DNA of 64,000 nt from an uncultured Flavobacteriaceae bacterium (GCA_943842625.1 CALTCK010000003.1:25617-89616), one strand, 5' to 3'; numbered from the stretch's first letter, positions 38,779-48,310 are shown. The notes: a model not told the origin generated them from the letters alone. Numbers and translations are program-made.

Positions 38779-38958
38779 CCGAATCATTTAGGTGAAAAAT
38801 ATCGATGAAAGGACTAAATTTATCGTAAGAAGTTACCAGTTGTAATTTAGAGTAATTCTAAATAAAATAGATATGTTGTAATTTTCTTAAAACTATCATA
38901 AAACTTATAGTTTACAATTAATAATTGATTATTATTTTTCTTAACAAATAATTTTATA

Positions 38959-38985
38959 TTGCTGATATATTTTATTGTAATTTTG
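38959..38985 (+). promoter_or_regulatory. putative promoter of the AraC regulator-hemH-hemJ operon
   Basis: TTG at 38959-38961 and TAATTTTG at 38978-38985 match the flavobacterial -33/-7 pattern with a 16-base gap, one base short of the usual 17-23. The start codon is 36 bases after the -7 box. Confidence 0.4.
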
Positions 38986-39020
38986 TAAATGAAACATAAA
39001 TTTTATTATTAAAATATTAA

Positions 39021-39902
39021 ATGGAAAGATATAAAAATATCGACAAAAGTGCTCATGTGCTTGTTGAAGAAGAAAATGCATTTAAGGTCCTCTATTTCAA
39101 TAATTTAACTGATCATGTAGATAATTTTAAAACTGAATTAACAAATAATTACATTCAATTATTTTTTTGTACCGAAAATGAGGTTAGAGTAGCTTTTAAT
39201 ATGGAACACTGCGCCATTACCCTTAAGGAGAACGATTCAAGTATGGTACATTATAAAGATGAGTCCATGAATATATTATACACCTTGCCGCCCCAGTCAC
39301 AATTAAACGTGGTATTAATTTCATTAAATTTTTTCCATAGTTTGTTTTCCGGAAAAGAAAATGTGCTATTTAATTTTAAAAATTATAAAAACGGGCAACC
39401 AATTATTGAACCTAAATTGATTGAGGTCTCTGAACAAATGATCCTGAAACAGCTTATATCATTTAGAATTACGGATTCATTACGACCTATCTATTTAAAA
39501 GGTAAAGTCTATGAATTATTAAGTCATTATTTTAATACAACTACTGATGCAACCAATACAAATTGTCCTTATGTGCCTAATGATGACACTGTCGGAAAAA
39601 TTAAACAAGCAAAAGAAATTATTATTGACGAAATGAACAATCCTCCTGGATTACAGCAGTTAGCAAAACAGGTGGGTTTAAATATAAAAAAATTAAAGAG
39701 TGGTTTTAAAGAATATTATGGCTCGCCTGTTTTTACTTTTTTATTAAATTATAAAATGGAACTTGCTAAAACACTGCTTATAGAGCAACAATTTAATGTT
39801 AATGAAATTGCTTCAAAACTAGGATATAGCACTTCAAGTCATTTTATTGCAGCTTTTAAAAAGAAATACGGAATCACCCCAAAACAATACTCAATATCAT
39901 AA
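39021..39902 (+). CDS. AraC-family transcriptional regulator
   Basis: 293 residues with a C-terminal AraC/XylS DNA-binding domain (from about 195): first helix-turn-helix LQQLAKQVGLNIKKLKSGFK, second VNEIASKLGYSTSSHFIAAF, and FKKKYGITPKQYS at the end. The N-terminal 190 residues are a sensor-type domain with cupin-like composition; no known ligand motif is evident. It starts the plus-strand operon with hemH one base after its stop, and faces hemA across the divergent gap, so it is a good candidate for haem-pathway control, inferred from position only. Confidence 0.9.
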   Translation: MERYKNIDKSAHVLVEEENAFKVLYFNNLTDHVDNFKTELTNNYIQLFFCTENEVRVAFNMEHCAITLKENDSSMVHYKDESMNILYTLPPQSQLNVVLISLNFFHSLFSGKENVLFNFKNYKNGQPIIEPKLIEVSEQMILKQLISFRITDSLRPIYLKGKVYELLSHYFNTTTDATNTNCPYVPNDDTVGKIKQAKEIIIDEMNNPPGLQQLAKQVGLNIKKLKSGFKEYYGSPVFTFLLNYKMELAKTLLIEQQFNVNEIASKLGYSTSSHFIAAFKKKYGITPKQYSIS

Positions 39903-39903
39903 T

Positions 39904-40947
39904 ATGAAAGGAGTTTTACTTATCAATTTAGGATCACCAGATTCAACAGAAACAAAAGATGTTAAGCGTTATTTAGGCGAATTTTTAATGGACGAGCGAG
40001 TTATTGATATTGCTTATTGGAAACGCTTTTTGCTCATAAAAGGAATTATTTTACAAGTGAGACCCAAAAAATCAGGAGTAGCATATAAAAAGATTTGGTG
40101 GAAAGAAGGATCTCCATTGGTGGTTATTTCTGAACGTTTTTCAAAGAAAGTTAGCTCAAAATCGTCGCTACCTATTGAGCTGGCAATGCGCTATGGCAGT
40201 ATGAGTATGGAAAAAGGCTTTAAAGCATTAACCGATCGGGGTGTAGACGAAATTTTATTAGTACCGCTTTATCCGCATTATGCTATGTCATCCTATGAAA
40301 CAGTGACTGTAAAAGCAGAACAAATAATTGCAGATCACTATCCAAATGTAACGATGGATATTTTACCTACTTTTTATAATCAACCCGATTATATTAAAGT
40401 AATGAGTGCTAATATTAAAAATCATTTAGAGGGGTTTGATTACGATCATGTACTATTTTCTTATCACGGTATTCCTGAGCGACATATTAAAAAGTCAGAT
40501 CCTACCAAAAATCATTGTAAGCTTGATGGCAGTTGTTGTGAGCGTAATTCAGTGGCACATCATACTTGCTACCGGCACCAGTGTTTTGAAACAACCAAAG
40601 CAATCGTTAAAAGTCTAGGGTTCCAAGAAGGTACTTACAGTAATTCTTTTCAATCAAGGTTACTAAAAGATCCTTGGTTAAAACCTTATACCGATTTTGA
40701 GTTGGAAAAATTTCCTGAAATGGGAAAGAAAAAAGTAGCTGTAATTACTCCTGCTTTTGTTTCGGACTGTCTGGAAACGTTAGAGGAAATTGCTATGGAA
40801 GGAAAAGAAGATTTTTTAGAAGCTGGAGGTACAGCCTATAAGCATATTCCTTGTATGAACGATAATGACGATTGGGTAGATGTAATGGTTAGTTGGATTA
40901 ATAACTGGGAACACAACAACAATTCTGTTTCTGAATTAAATAGATAA
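39904..40947 (+). CDS. hemH: ferrochelatase
   Basis: Inserts ferrous iron into a porphyrin, last step of haem synthesis. Starting at the ATG 39904 the protein begins MKGVLLINLGSPDSTETKDV, the normal ferrochelatase N-terminus; a frame-opening ATG at 39847 lies within the araC-type gene and is rejected. SYHGIPERHIKKSDP contains the active-site His, and VAVITPAFVSDCLETLEEI the conserved C-terminal motif with its Glu. Four Cys in the middle (HCKLDGSCCERN, HHTC) could bind a cluster. About 347 residues, the usual size. It is followed by hemJ nine bases on. Confidence 0.96.
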   Translation: MKGVLLINLGSPDSTETKDVKRYLGEFLMDERVIDIAYWKRFLLIKGIILQVRPKKSGVAYKKIWWKEGSPLVVISERFSKKVSSKSSLPIELAMRYGSMSMEKGFKALTDRGVDEILLVPLYPHYAMSSYETVTVKAEQIIADHYPNVTMDILPTFYNQPDYIKVMSANIKNHLEGFDYDHVLFSYHGIPERHIKKSDPTKNHCKLDGSCCERNSVAHHTCYRHQCFETTKAIVKSLGFQEGTYSNSFQSRLLKDPWLKPYTDFELEKFPEMGKKKVAVITPAFVSDCLETLEEIAMEGKEDFLEAGGTAYKHIPCMNDNDDWVDVMVSWINNWEHNNNSVSELNR

Positions 40948-40956
40948 AACAATAAA

Positions 40957-41496
40957 ATGCATATTTTATATTTAAAAGCTTTACATATAATTTTTGTTAT
41001 TACTTGGTTTGCAGGCCTTTTCTATAGTGTTAGGCTCTTTATATATTATGCGGAAGCTGAAGATAAAGAGGAACCTTCAAAGTCAATTTTGCAAACTCAA
41101 TATAAAATTATGAGCAAGCGCTTGTGGTATATTATTACCTGGCCATCGGCAATTCTAGCGAGTTTGTTTGCATTTTGGATGTTGTATTTAAATCCTTATT
41201 ATTTATCAGAGCCCTGGATGTTGGTTAAATTATCTTTTGTTTTTGCACTTTATCTATACCATGCTTCATGTCAAAATATTTACCAACAACAACAAAAGGG
41301 GATTGTTAAATACAATTCGTTTAAGCTAAGGATATGGAACGAAGTAGCTACCATATTACTTTTTGCAATTGTATTTTTGGTGGTTTTAAAAAGTGCAATT
41401 TCCTGGATTTGGGGCGTTTTTGGAATTGTATTATTTGGTATATTATTGATGTTAAGTATACGGCTTTATAAAAAAATTAGAGCAAAAAAACATTAA
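40957..41496 (+). CDS. hemJ: protoporphyrinogen oxidase HemJ
   Basis: Membrane enzyme converting protoporphyrinogen IX to protoporphyrin IX. 179 residues with about four hydrophobic segments and the HemJ signatures KALHIIFVITWFAGLFYS (conserved His10) and ITWPSAILAS. The Lys/Arg/His content around the second and third helices fits. The CopD-like fold is recognised, and the position after hemH makes HemJ the right call. It supplies the step missing between HemN and HemH, so the set from glutamyl-tRNA to haem is complete in this locus, subject to the hemD frameshift. Confidence 0.92.
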   Translation: MHILYLKALHIIFVITWFAGLFYSVRLFIYYAEAEDKEEPSKSILQTQYKIMSKRLWYIITWPSAILASLFAFWMLYLNPYYLSEPWMLVKLSFVFALYLYHASCQNIYQQQQKGIVKYNSFKLRIWNEVATILLFAIVFLVVLKSAISWIWGVFGIVLFGILLMLSIRLYKKIRAKKH

Positions 41497-41515
41497 TAAT
41501 TAGTTTGTATAATTT

Positions 41516-43249
41516 CTAAAAGCCTATGGCTGTATCGTCACCTCGTTGGTCGGCACCGCCCTCTAGTTTTCCGTTGGGGAGTATTCTTATGGCATCGACT
41601 TTACCTATAACGGTGCCAGTTTTCGATTGTATTTTGTATCCCTTGTTTTTTAGAGAATCGAGTAGTTGTTTAGAAAATGAATCGGATTCAAAAATTACTA
41701 CATCTGGTAACCACTGATGGTGAAACCTAGGAGCATCGACTGCTTGTTGCATCGTCATATCGTATTCGTATACATTTAACAGCGTTTGTAAAACTGATGT
41801 AATAATAGTTGAGCCTCCGGGAGTACCAAGGCTCATCCAAAATGCATTGTTTTTTTCGATCAAAGTGGGTGTCATTGAACTAAGCATTCTTTTTTGTGGT
41901 GCTATCGCATTGGCTTCTCCTCCTATTAACCCAAACATATTTGGTTCTCCAGGTTTTGCACTAAAGTCATCCATTTCATTGTTTAAAAAAAAACCAAGTT
42001 GATCTACATATAATTTAGAACCATACGCACCATTTAAAGTCGTTGTTACTGCTATTGAATTCCCATAAGAATCAACGATAGAGTAATGCGTGGTTTCTGA
42101 ACTTTCAAAACCAGGAATACTTCCATAACTTAAACTTTTTGAATCAGTCGCTTTTTCAAAGGAAAATTGTTCCATCCTTCCCTTTAAATAATCGGTGCTT
42201 ATCAATTTTTTAGAAGGAATTGAGACAAAATCTGGATCACCTAGGTAAAAACTTCTGTCGGCATAGGCTCTCCGTTCTGCCTCCGTAATTACTTGTATCG
42301 TTTTAAGGCTGTTATGGCCATAATCTTTAATGGGGTAGGGTTCGATAAGTTTTAAAATTTGAGCTAAACAAATACCTCCACTTGAAGGAGGAGACATCGA
42401 TATAATTTTTAAATCTTTATAATTAAAAACAACAGGATCTCTCCAAATCGCTTCATAAGCTTTTAAATCGTCCAAAGTGATAATTCCATTTTTCGAATCT
42501 AAAAAATCGACCATAATGTTAGCGGTTTCTCCTTCGTAAAATTCTTTTCTGCCATTTTTAGAAATTCGAAATAGTGTATTTGCTAGTTCTTTATTTTTTA
42601 AGGTATCGCCTTCTTTGTAGTTTTGAGTATACAGAGACTCTCCTGAATTAACTTCTTTTATAATTTTTTGGAATTGATTCAATCTTGACGCTTGTTTTTT
42701 AGTAATGATGTATCCGTTTTTTGCTAAATCGATTACAGGTTTGAATAGTTGTTCTAAAGGTAAAGAGCCAAATTTTTTATATACTTCAAATATTCCTGCC
42801 ACAGTTCCTGGAACTCCAACTGCAAGTACACCAAGCTTACTTTTTTTGGAAATAAAACTTCCGTTTTTATCCAGGTACATGTCCCGTGTAGCTTTTAAAG
42901 GTGCTTTTTCTCTATAATCTAAAGCACCAACTGCTCCATTTTGGGTTCGATAAACCATAAATCCTCCACCAGCTATATTTCCTGCTACAGGATAGGTTAC
43001 TGCCAAAGCTAATTCTGTAGCAATCATGGCGTCGAATGCATTGCCTCCTAATTTCATAATGTCAACACCAATTTTTGAAGCTTCAGCTCTTGCAGATACG
43101 ACCATTGCACTATCAACAATTAAACCATACGTTGGGTTGTTAGTTAACGGATTTGTTTTTTCAGTTTTTAAAACTAAATGATTTTGTTTAGAATCTTCGT
43201 TACAACTTATAAATAAAAGGGCTACTATAATAATATTGAATCGCCTCAT
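41516..43249 (-). CDS. ggt: gamma-glutamyltransferase lipoprotein
   Basis: 577-residue N-terminal nucleophile hydrolase that cleaves the gamma-glutamyl bond of glutathione and similar peptides. Lipobox LLFISC (Cys16) predicts a periplasmic lipoprotein. ETTHYSIVDSYGNSIAVTTT has the autocleavage/catalytic Thr, and GAYGSKL with MLSSMTPTLIEK are conserved; GSTIITSVLQTLLNVYEYDM follows. The large and small subunits are released by self-processing before TTHYS. Its start overlaps the AcpH-like gene end by four bases. Confidence 0.94.
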   Translation of the reverse strand: MRRFNIIIVALLFISCNEDSKQNHLVLKTEKTNPLTNNPTYGLIVDSAMVVSARAEASKIGVDIMKLGGNAFDAMIATELALAVTYPVAGNIAGGGFMVYRTQNGAVGALDYREKAPLKATRDMYLDKNGSFISKKSKLGVLAVGVPGTVAGIFEVYKKFGSLPLEQLFKPVIDLAKNGYIITKKQASRLNQFQKIIKEVNSGESLYTQNYKEGDTLKNKELANTLFRISKNGRKEFYEGETANIMVDFLDSKNGIITLDDLKAYEAIWRDPVVFNYKDLKIISMSPPSSGGICLAQILKLIEPYPIKDYGHNSLKTIQVITEAERRAYADRSFYLGDPDFVSIPSKKLISTDYLKGRMEQFSFEKATDSKSLSYGSIPGFESSETTHYSIVDSYGNSIAVTTTLNGAYGSKLYVDQLGFFLNNEMDDFSAKPGEPNMFGLIGGEANAIAPQKRMLSSMTPTLIEKNNAFWMSLGTPGGSTIITSVLQTLLNVYEYDMTMQQAVDAPRFHHQWLPDVVIFESDSFSKQLLDSLKNKGYKIQSKTGTVIGKVDAIRILPNGKLEGGADQRGDDTAIGF

Positions 43250-43839
43250 AATCTTTTTAATTCTATAATTTTGTTTTTTGAATATTTTTTTAAGTCTTTA
43301 AAAAATAAAGTAAACTCTTCTTCAAACTCCTTGTAATAAGTAGTTAATTCTAAGACCGCTAAATTCATTTTTGATTGGTTATTTGTTCGTCGATTCATTT
43401 GATCAAGAATCTTACCTATTCCCTCAATTGAAGTATAACTTAACAACCAATTTTGCTCAATCATATAAGGCATCATTTTCTGAATTCTAGGGGTTAAACG
43501 GTCAAAATTCGAATTGATGAAGTTATAAAAATTTTCTATGTATTTATGTAAAGGAATCGAATGGTATTTCATCCAGTTTTTTGCTAAAAAATGATCATAC
43601 AAAATATCAACAATAACCCCGCTATAGTGACCGTATTTTTTATGCAATCGCTTCGTGCTTTTTCTTACGATGGGGTGGGCGTCTGTAAAACTATCAATTG
43701 CTCGGTGCAATAAAATTCCCTGTTGAATACCCAAAGGAAATTGAATATACTTTTTTCCTTTTATACCATCTGCAATAAAATTACCTAGGGTAATTTCTTC
43801 TTCCTCATTAGATAAATAAATATGAGCTAAATAGTTCAT
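43246..43839 (-). CDS. ACP phosphodiesterase-like protein (AcpH/DUF479)
   Basis: 197 residues of the AcpH/DUF479 family, named for removing 4'-phosphopantetheine from acyl carrier protein. Conserved metal-binding stretches are MNYLAHIYLS, GNFIADGIKG, GILLHRAIDSFTDAHP, VDILYDHFLAKNW and a C-terminal helix. His/Asp positions of the HD-like fold are all present. AcpH function in non-enteric bacteria is not settled. It is on the same strand and overlaps the gamma-glutamyltransferase start by four bases. Confidence 0.87.
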   Translation of the reverse strand: MNYLAHIYLSNEEEEITLGNFIADGIKGKKYIQFPLGIQQGILLHRAIDSFTDAHPIVRKSTKRLHKKYGHYSGVIVDILYDHFLAKNWMKYHSIPLHKYIENFYNFINSNFDRLTPRIQKMMPYMIEQNWLLSYTSIEGIGKILDQMNRRTNNQSKMNLAVLELTTYYKEFEEEFTLFFKDLKKYSKNKIIELKRL

Positions 43840-43934
43840 GTTAACCTTAAATTAAACATTAAATGGTTCATTAAATTTGAAAAAAATACTTTCACAAATT
43901 ACAAAATGCTTATGAAGTTTTTATGATTTAAAAG

Positions 43935-43942
43935 TATCTTTG
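43935..43942 (+). promoter_or_regulatory. putative promoter -7 element of the phosphoglucosamine mutase gene
   Basis: TATCTTTG fits TAnnTTTG and sits 16 bases before the ATG at 43958. It overlaps the TTG at 43940 that could open the frame, supporting the later ATG as the true start. A TTG -33 is not visible at the usual distance. Confidence 0.35.
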
Positions 43943-43957
43943 TTGAAAATTTATAAG

Positions 43958-45346
43958 ATGACATTAATTAAGTCTATTTCTGGTATTAGAGGAACTATTG
44001 GAGGAAAACAAGGAGAGAATTTAACTCCTTTAGATGCTGTTAAATATGCAGCTGCCTATGGTTGTTGGTTAAAACAACAAGCAACTAAAGAACATTATAA
44101 AGTGGTCGTTGGAAGAGATGCGCGTATATCGGGACATATGATGCAACAATTAGTAATGAATACTTTAGTGGGTTTGGGTATTCATGTAGTAGATTTAGAT
44201 TTATCGACCACACCAACTGTTGAAGTTGCTGTAGTGCTGGATCATGCCGATGGAGGGATTATACTAACCGCAAGCCACAATCCAAAACAATGGAATGCTC
44301 TTAAATTATTAAACCATAAAGGAGAGTTTTTAAATGCAAAGGAAGGTCAAATGATATTGGATATTGCAGAAAATGAATCAATTGATTTTTCTGAGGTGGA
44401 TAATTTGGGAACAATAACGACCAACCATGCCTATATAGATTTACACATAGACGAAATTTTAGACTTACCTCTTGTGAATGTTGAGGCTATAAAAAAAGCA
44501 AAATTTAAAGTGGTTGTAGATGGGGTTAATTCAACAGGTGGTATTGCAGTTCCGGCTCTCCTAGAAGCCTTAGGCGTGGAGCCAGTAAAGTTGTATTGTA
44601 CTCCTAACGGTGAGTTTCCTCACAACCCCGAACCTTTAAAGGAACATTTGGGTGATTTAATGAATATGGTCGTAGCTGAACATGCTAATTTTGGTATCGT
44701 AGTAGATCCAGATGTCGATCGTTTGGCTTTTGTAGATGAAAACGGCAATATGTTTGGAGAAGAATATACCTTGGTAGCAGTTGCTGACTATGTGCTGCAA
44801 CACACTCCAGGGAATACAGTTTCTAATATGTCTTCGTCGAGAGCCTTAAGCGATATTACTAAAAAGAGAAACGGAACCTATACGGCCAGCGCAGTAGGAG
44901 AGGTGAATGTAGTTACAGCCATGAAAGAAACCAATGCGGTGATTGGCGGCGAAGGAAATGGAGGAATAATTTATCCAGAACTTCATTACGGAAGGGATAG
45001 TTTAGTGGGAATAGCTTTGTTTTTAAGTTATTTAGCAGATTTAAGAATTTCGGTTAGTGCGCTGAGAAAAACCTATACTTCTTATTTTATGAGTAAGGAA
45101 AAAATTCAATTAACACCTCAATTAGATGTTGACAGAATTTTAAGGTCGATGGAGCAAAAATATGCTTCTGAAGAAATTAATACCATAGACGGTGTAAAGA
45201 TTGATTTTGAAGAAAACTGGGTGCACCTAAGAAAGTCAAATACCGAACCCATTATAAGAATTTATACCGAGGCAAAATCTCAGGATGAAGCCAATCTTTT
45301 AGCCGATAAAATGATTAATGAAATTAAATTAATTGCCGATATATAG
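43958..45346 (+). CDS. glmM: phosphoglucosamine mutase / phosphohexomutase
   Basis: Interconverts hexosamine- or hexose-phosphates, probably glucosamine-6-P to glucosamine-1-P for peptidoglycan and LPS precursors. 462 residues with the phosphoserine loop TASHNPKQWN, the metal loop DPDVDRLAF, the sugar loop GEGNGG and the phosphate-binding tail RKSNTEPIIRIYTEA. The start used is ATG 43958 (MTLIKSISGIRGTIGG), not the TTG at 43940. The single HNP-type loop and DVDR motif point to GlmM, but phosphomannomutase or phosphoglucomutase activity cannot be excluded. Confidence 0.88.
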   Translation: MTLIKSISGIRGTIGGKQGENLTPLDAVKYAAAYGCWLKQQATKEHYKVVVGRDARISGHMMQQLVMNTLVGLGIHVVDLDLSTTPTVEVAVVLDHADGGIILTASHNPKQWNALKLLNHKGEFLNAKEGQMILDIAENESIDFSEVDNLGTITTNHAYIDLHIDEILDLPLVNVEAIKKAKFKVVVDGVNSTGGIAVPALLEALGVEPVKLYCTPNGEFPHNPEPLKEHLGDLMNMVVAEHANFGIVVDPDVDRLAFVDENGNMFGEEYTLVAVADYVLQHTPGNTVSNMSSSRALSDITKKRNGTYTASAVGEVNVVTAMKETNAVIGGEGNGGIIYPELHYGRDSLVGIALFLSYLADLRISVSALRKTYTSYFMSKEKIQLTPQLDVDRILRSMEQKYASEEINTIDGVKIDFEENWVHLRKSNTEPIIRIYTEAKSQDEANLLADKMINEIKLIADI

Positions 45347-45384
45347 GCTAATTAATAGATTTTACTTATGAAGCAGAGTGTCAT

Positions 45385-46275
45385 TTATTGAAACTCTATC
45401 GGAATGTTATTACGGTGTTTCCAACGTTTATGAGTCCACAAGTAGTAGGCAGGCTCTTCATGAATCATATTCTCCAAGTAGTTGATAAATAAATCCGTTA
45501 TTTGATAATTTTCAAATTCATTAGGGCTTAAGGTAACCGTTTTAAAAGTGGTCTCGTAATAGCCTCTTTTTACTTTTCTAGTTTTAAAAAATACGATTGC
45601 TAAATCTAACTCTTTTGCAAGTTTTTCAGCCCCAGTATGCACAGGCACTTTTATATTCATAAATTCCTTCCAGTGATACGCACTCTTTAATTTTGGAGAT
45701 TGGTCTGATAAAAAACCATAAATCCCTTTTTTACCCAACTTTTTATGTTCTCTCATACTAGTAAAAGTTTCTTTATTAGTGATTAAGTTGGTGTTGTATT
45801 TCGCTCTAATTTTTCTAACGAGTTGATCAAAATATTTATTTTCTATTTTTTTATAAATTGCATATCCATCAGTACTAACATACCTCTGAATTATAAATAT
45901 CCATTCCCAACTTCCGTAATGAGCACACATAAGCAGGATACTTTTGTTAGCTGCTTCAATTTTATTGACTTCCTCAATATTGGTAAATTTGTAGCGTTTT
46001 CTGATCTCTGCTTCCGAGATGCTAATCGACTTTATCGATTCTACAAACATATCACACAAGTGCTGAAAGAATTTTTTTTCAATAGATTTTATTTCATGCA
46101 ACGATTTTTTGGGAAAGCATAAGCGTAAATTTTCACGAACTACTTTTTTTCTGTAATTAAATAGATAATAAATTACAAAAAATAAAAAATTAGAAAATCC
46201 ATATAATACTCTGGTTGGCAGAATTGATAAAACCCATAAAAAAGGATAAACTAAAATATAAATTAGTAATTGCAT
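45385..46275 (-). CDS. LpxL/HtrB-type lipid A acyltransferase
   Basis: 296-residue membrane-bound acyltransferase with an N-terminal hydrophobic segment (LLIYILVYPFLWVLSILPTR) and the catalytic LpxL-family motif HYGSWEW (H-x4-D/E type) near 119-125. RKIRAKY, FLSDQSP, VHTGAEKLAKEL and LENMIHEEPAYYLWTHKRWKHR at the end fit the family. It likely adds a secondary acyl chain to lipid A or transfers acyl chains to a similar lipid. Convergent with the mutase gene. Confidence 0.88.
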   Translation of the reverse strand: MQLLIYILVYPFLWVLSILPTRVLYGFSNFLFFVIYYLFNYRKKVVRENLRLCFPKKSLHEIKSIEKKFFQHLCDMFVESIKSISISEAEIRKRYKFTNIEEVNKIEAANKSILLMCAHYGSWEWIFIIQRYVSTDGYAIYKKIENKYFDQLVRKIRAKYNTNLITNKETFTSMREHKKLGKKGIYGFLSDQSPKLKSAYHWKEFMNIKVPVHTGAEKLAKELDLAIVFFKTRKVKRGYYETTFKTVTLSPNEFENYQITDLFINYLENMIHEEPAYYLWTHKRWKHRNNIPIEFQ

Positions 46276-46331
46276 AGTGTAATTTACAGCAAAACTAACT
46301 AATTTTATTGTCTTATTATAAAATAAAGTTT

Positions 46332-46983
46332 ATGGGAAATATGCATCTAGTAACAGTTACCATTATTGCAGCAAATGTATTGGTTTCAATGAAGGGATTT
46401 AAAGATTATTCGTTTTTCGAAAAATATAAATTTAATATTGGCGGTATAAGAAGGGGGAGAACAATTTAGAATGGTTAGTTCCGGTTTTTTACATTTGGAT
46501 TTTTCTCATTTATTGTTCAATATGTTAACCCTATATTTTTTCGCAAATGTTGTGCTATCATCAGTTGGTGCTACCAATTTTGTGTTAATCTACTTCGCCA
46601 GTTTGTTGGTTGGTAATTTACTTTCTTTTTACTTTCATAAAAACGAACTTTATTACAGTGCCATCGGTGCTAGTGGGGCTGTATCTGGAATTTTATATTC
46701 AGCAATATTATTTTATCCCAATATGAGTTTGTACTTATTTTTTATCCCCATTCCCATACCTGCTTGGTTGTTCGGTATCTTATATTTGTTGTATTCTATC
46801 TATGGCATCAAAAAAAGTGTCGGAAACATAGGACATGACGCACATTTTGGAGGAGCATTAGCGGGTTATTTTTTAACTATTCTGATGGCTCCATCATTAA
46901 TCGAAACTCAACTATGGATCGTAGCTTTATTATCGATCCCTTTATTATTATTATTTATTTTAATAAAACTAAAAAAAATATAA
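46332..46983 (+). pseudogene. rhomboid intramembrane serine protease, interrupted by a +1 frameshift
   Basis: Rhomboid proteases cleave membrane helices. The second frame shows the catalytic Ser in AIGASGAVSG, the His in GHDAHFGGALAG, and N-terminal SSGFLHLDFSHLLFNMLTLYFF. The first part, from ATG 46332 (MGNMHLVTVTIIAANVLVSMKG), is in another frame; it reads IGGIRRG and then hits a stop. Removing one G from the five-G run near 46454-46458 joins them as RRGEQFRMVSSGFLH, giving 216 residues of normal rhomboid order. Either a lost gene or a base-call error; the remaining frame (ATG 46471) lacks the first helix. Confidence 0.8.
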
Positions 46984-47006
46984 TAAAACAATATTTGATA
47001 AGTAAA

Positions 47007-48122
47007 TTAATTATTGCCTAACAAGGAAGCTATTTTTTGGCCTAGCGCTGGTCCTCGTAAATTTTTTGCAATAATTGTACCCTTTTCATCCAACAAAAAA
47101 GTAGCAGGTATTGAGCGCACATTATACATTTTTGCTATAGGCTCATTCCATCCTTTTAAATTAGAAACGTGTTCCCAATTCATTTGATCTGTTTCAATGG
47201 CTTTTATCCACCGTTCTTTTTGCCCTGCCTTATCAAGAGAAACGCTAATTATATTTAAACCTTTATTATGATATTGATTGTATACATTTACTACATTTGG
47301 ATTTTCTCTTCTGCATGGTTTGCACCAAGAGGCCCAAAAATCAATAATTGTATATTTTCCTAATACGTCACTTAATGCCAAATTTCCTCCAGAGGGAGTA
47401 GGGGCTGAAAAGTCAGGAGCAAGCCCACCAACCTCAGCCTTCTTCATAGCAGCAATCGTATTTTTAAGAGCTCTAGAACTCGATGTTGCAGCAATTTTTG
47501 GACTGTAAGAATTCATTATTTTAGTAGCATCTGCACTCGAAATTTCTTTCTTACTCACTAATTCTGTTAATAATAAAACAGAAAATAATGAATTTAGATT
47601 TTTAGAAACAAAATCAATTTTATAAGTATTTTCCTGAACTGCTAGGTCACTAATTTCTTGCTGTAAGTCTTGGGCAAGAATTCCATCTTGCTCTTTTCTA
47701 GCTTGCTTAAACAACTGTGCTTTTTCACTTTTAATTTTATTGAATCTCTTTAATTGGCTTGTAAATTCTATGTAAGAATCATTTTGAGTTCCTCCTTTAA
47801 CGAATGATGATTTGATACTATCTTTATAGATAGTTGCTTTCAGATTTATATTTTCCGGAAAATATAAAATAGTCGATTTTATATTTTCTACCTGAAGTAA
47901 GTTTAGTGTTAAAACCTCACTATTTGGATATTCACCAATAAATGACTCCGATTGGACCACCAGAGTGTCTATTGCTTCAGGCTGATTATTTATTACTTCG
48001 CTGATAATTATTTTGGTGCCATCTTCAAAACCCATTGCTTTTCCGCTTAGAGTGTAGGTGTCACTATTTGAATTACATGCAAACAACAGAAGGGTCGAAA
48101 ATAATATAGATAGGTATTTCAT
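47007..48122 (-). CDS. TlpA-like thiol oxidoreductase, DUF4369 lipoprotein
   Basis: 371-residue membrane-anchored thiol:disulfide protein. Lipobox LLLFAC (Cys16); an N-terminal DUF4369-like beta domain (about 22-130), a helical linker, then a thioredoxin fold from about 230. The redox motif is WCKPC in FWASWCKPCRRENP, and cis-Pro is in RSIPATFLLDE. Such proteins reduce disulfides or help cytochrome maturation at the cell surface; partners here unknown. A TATTTTTG box at 48144-48151 on the minus strand is a candidate promoter. Divergent from cysQ. Confidence 0.9.
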   Translation of the reverse strand: MKYLSILFSTLLLFACNSNSDTYTLSGKAMGFEDGTKIIISEVINNQPEAIDTLVVQSESFIGEYPNSEVLTLNLLQVENIKSTILYFPENINLKATIYKDSIKSSFVKGGTQNDSYIEFTSQLKRFNKIKSEKAQLFKQARKEQDGILAQDLQQEISDLAVQENTYKIDFVSKNLNSLFSVLLLTELVSKKEISSADATKIMNSYSPKIAATSSSRALKNTIAAMKKAEVGGLAPDFSAPTPSGGNLALSDVLGKYTIIDFWASWCKPCRRENPNVVNVYNQYHNKGLNIISVSLDKAGQKERWIKAIETDQMNWEHVSNLKGWNEPIAKMYNVRSIPATFLLDEKGTIIAKNLRGPALGQKIASLLGNN

Positions 48123-48284
48123 GGTACTAAATTTATTTATTTACAAAAATAACTTAAATACTAGGTTAATAAAATTCTTTTGGATTTATTTAAGAGAAGA
48201 TTTATTGAGTTAAATAAAACGAATCCTTAAACTTTATTTATTCATTTACTTAGAAAAGTCACTTAATTAATGATTCGTTTTTTG

Positions 48285-48292
48285 TAAATTTG
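48285..48292 (+). promoter_or_regulatory. putative cysQ operon -7 element
   Basis: TAAATTTG fits TAnnTTTG, 19 bases before the ATG at 48311. It overlaps the 48290 position of the upstream alternative start, which would be before the transcription start, so it supports the internal ATG. Confidence 0.4.
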
Positions 48293-48310
48293 ATCATTAA
48301 ATTCTTTGAT

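Larger units (their letters stand above)
38748..39020. other. divergent promoter region of the two haem operons
   Basis: About 273 AT-rich bases between divergent hemA and the AraC regulator. Both sides contain -7 type boxes (listed separately). No hairpin, open frame or repeat is obvious. This is the natural place for regulator binding. Confidence 0.5.

Noticed and set aside
39847..39903. Upstream start of hemH inside the AraC gene
   Set aside because: Ferrochelatases start at MKGVLLINLG; the extra 19 codons overlap the regulator in another frame.
46332..46983. Programmed frameshifting as an explanation for the rhomboid, hemD and E1 breaks
   Set aside because: No slippery heptamer with a downstream stem-loop was evident, and unrelated genes would each need it; an artefact or ordinary mutation is simpler.
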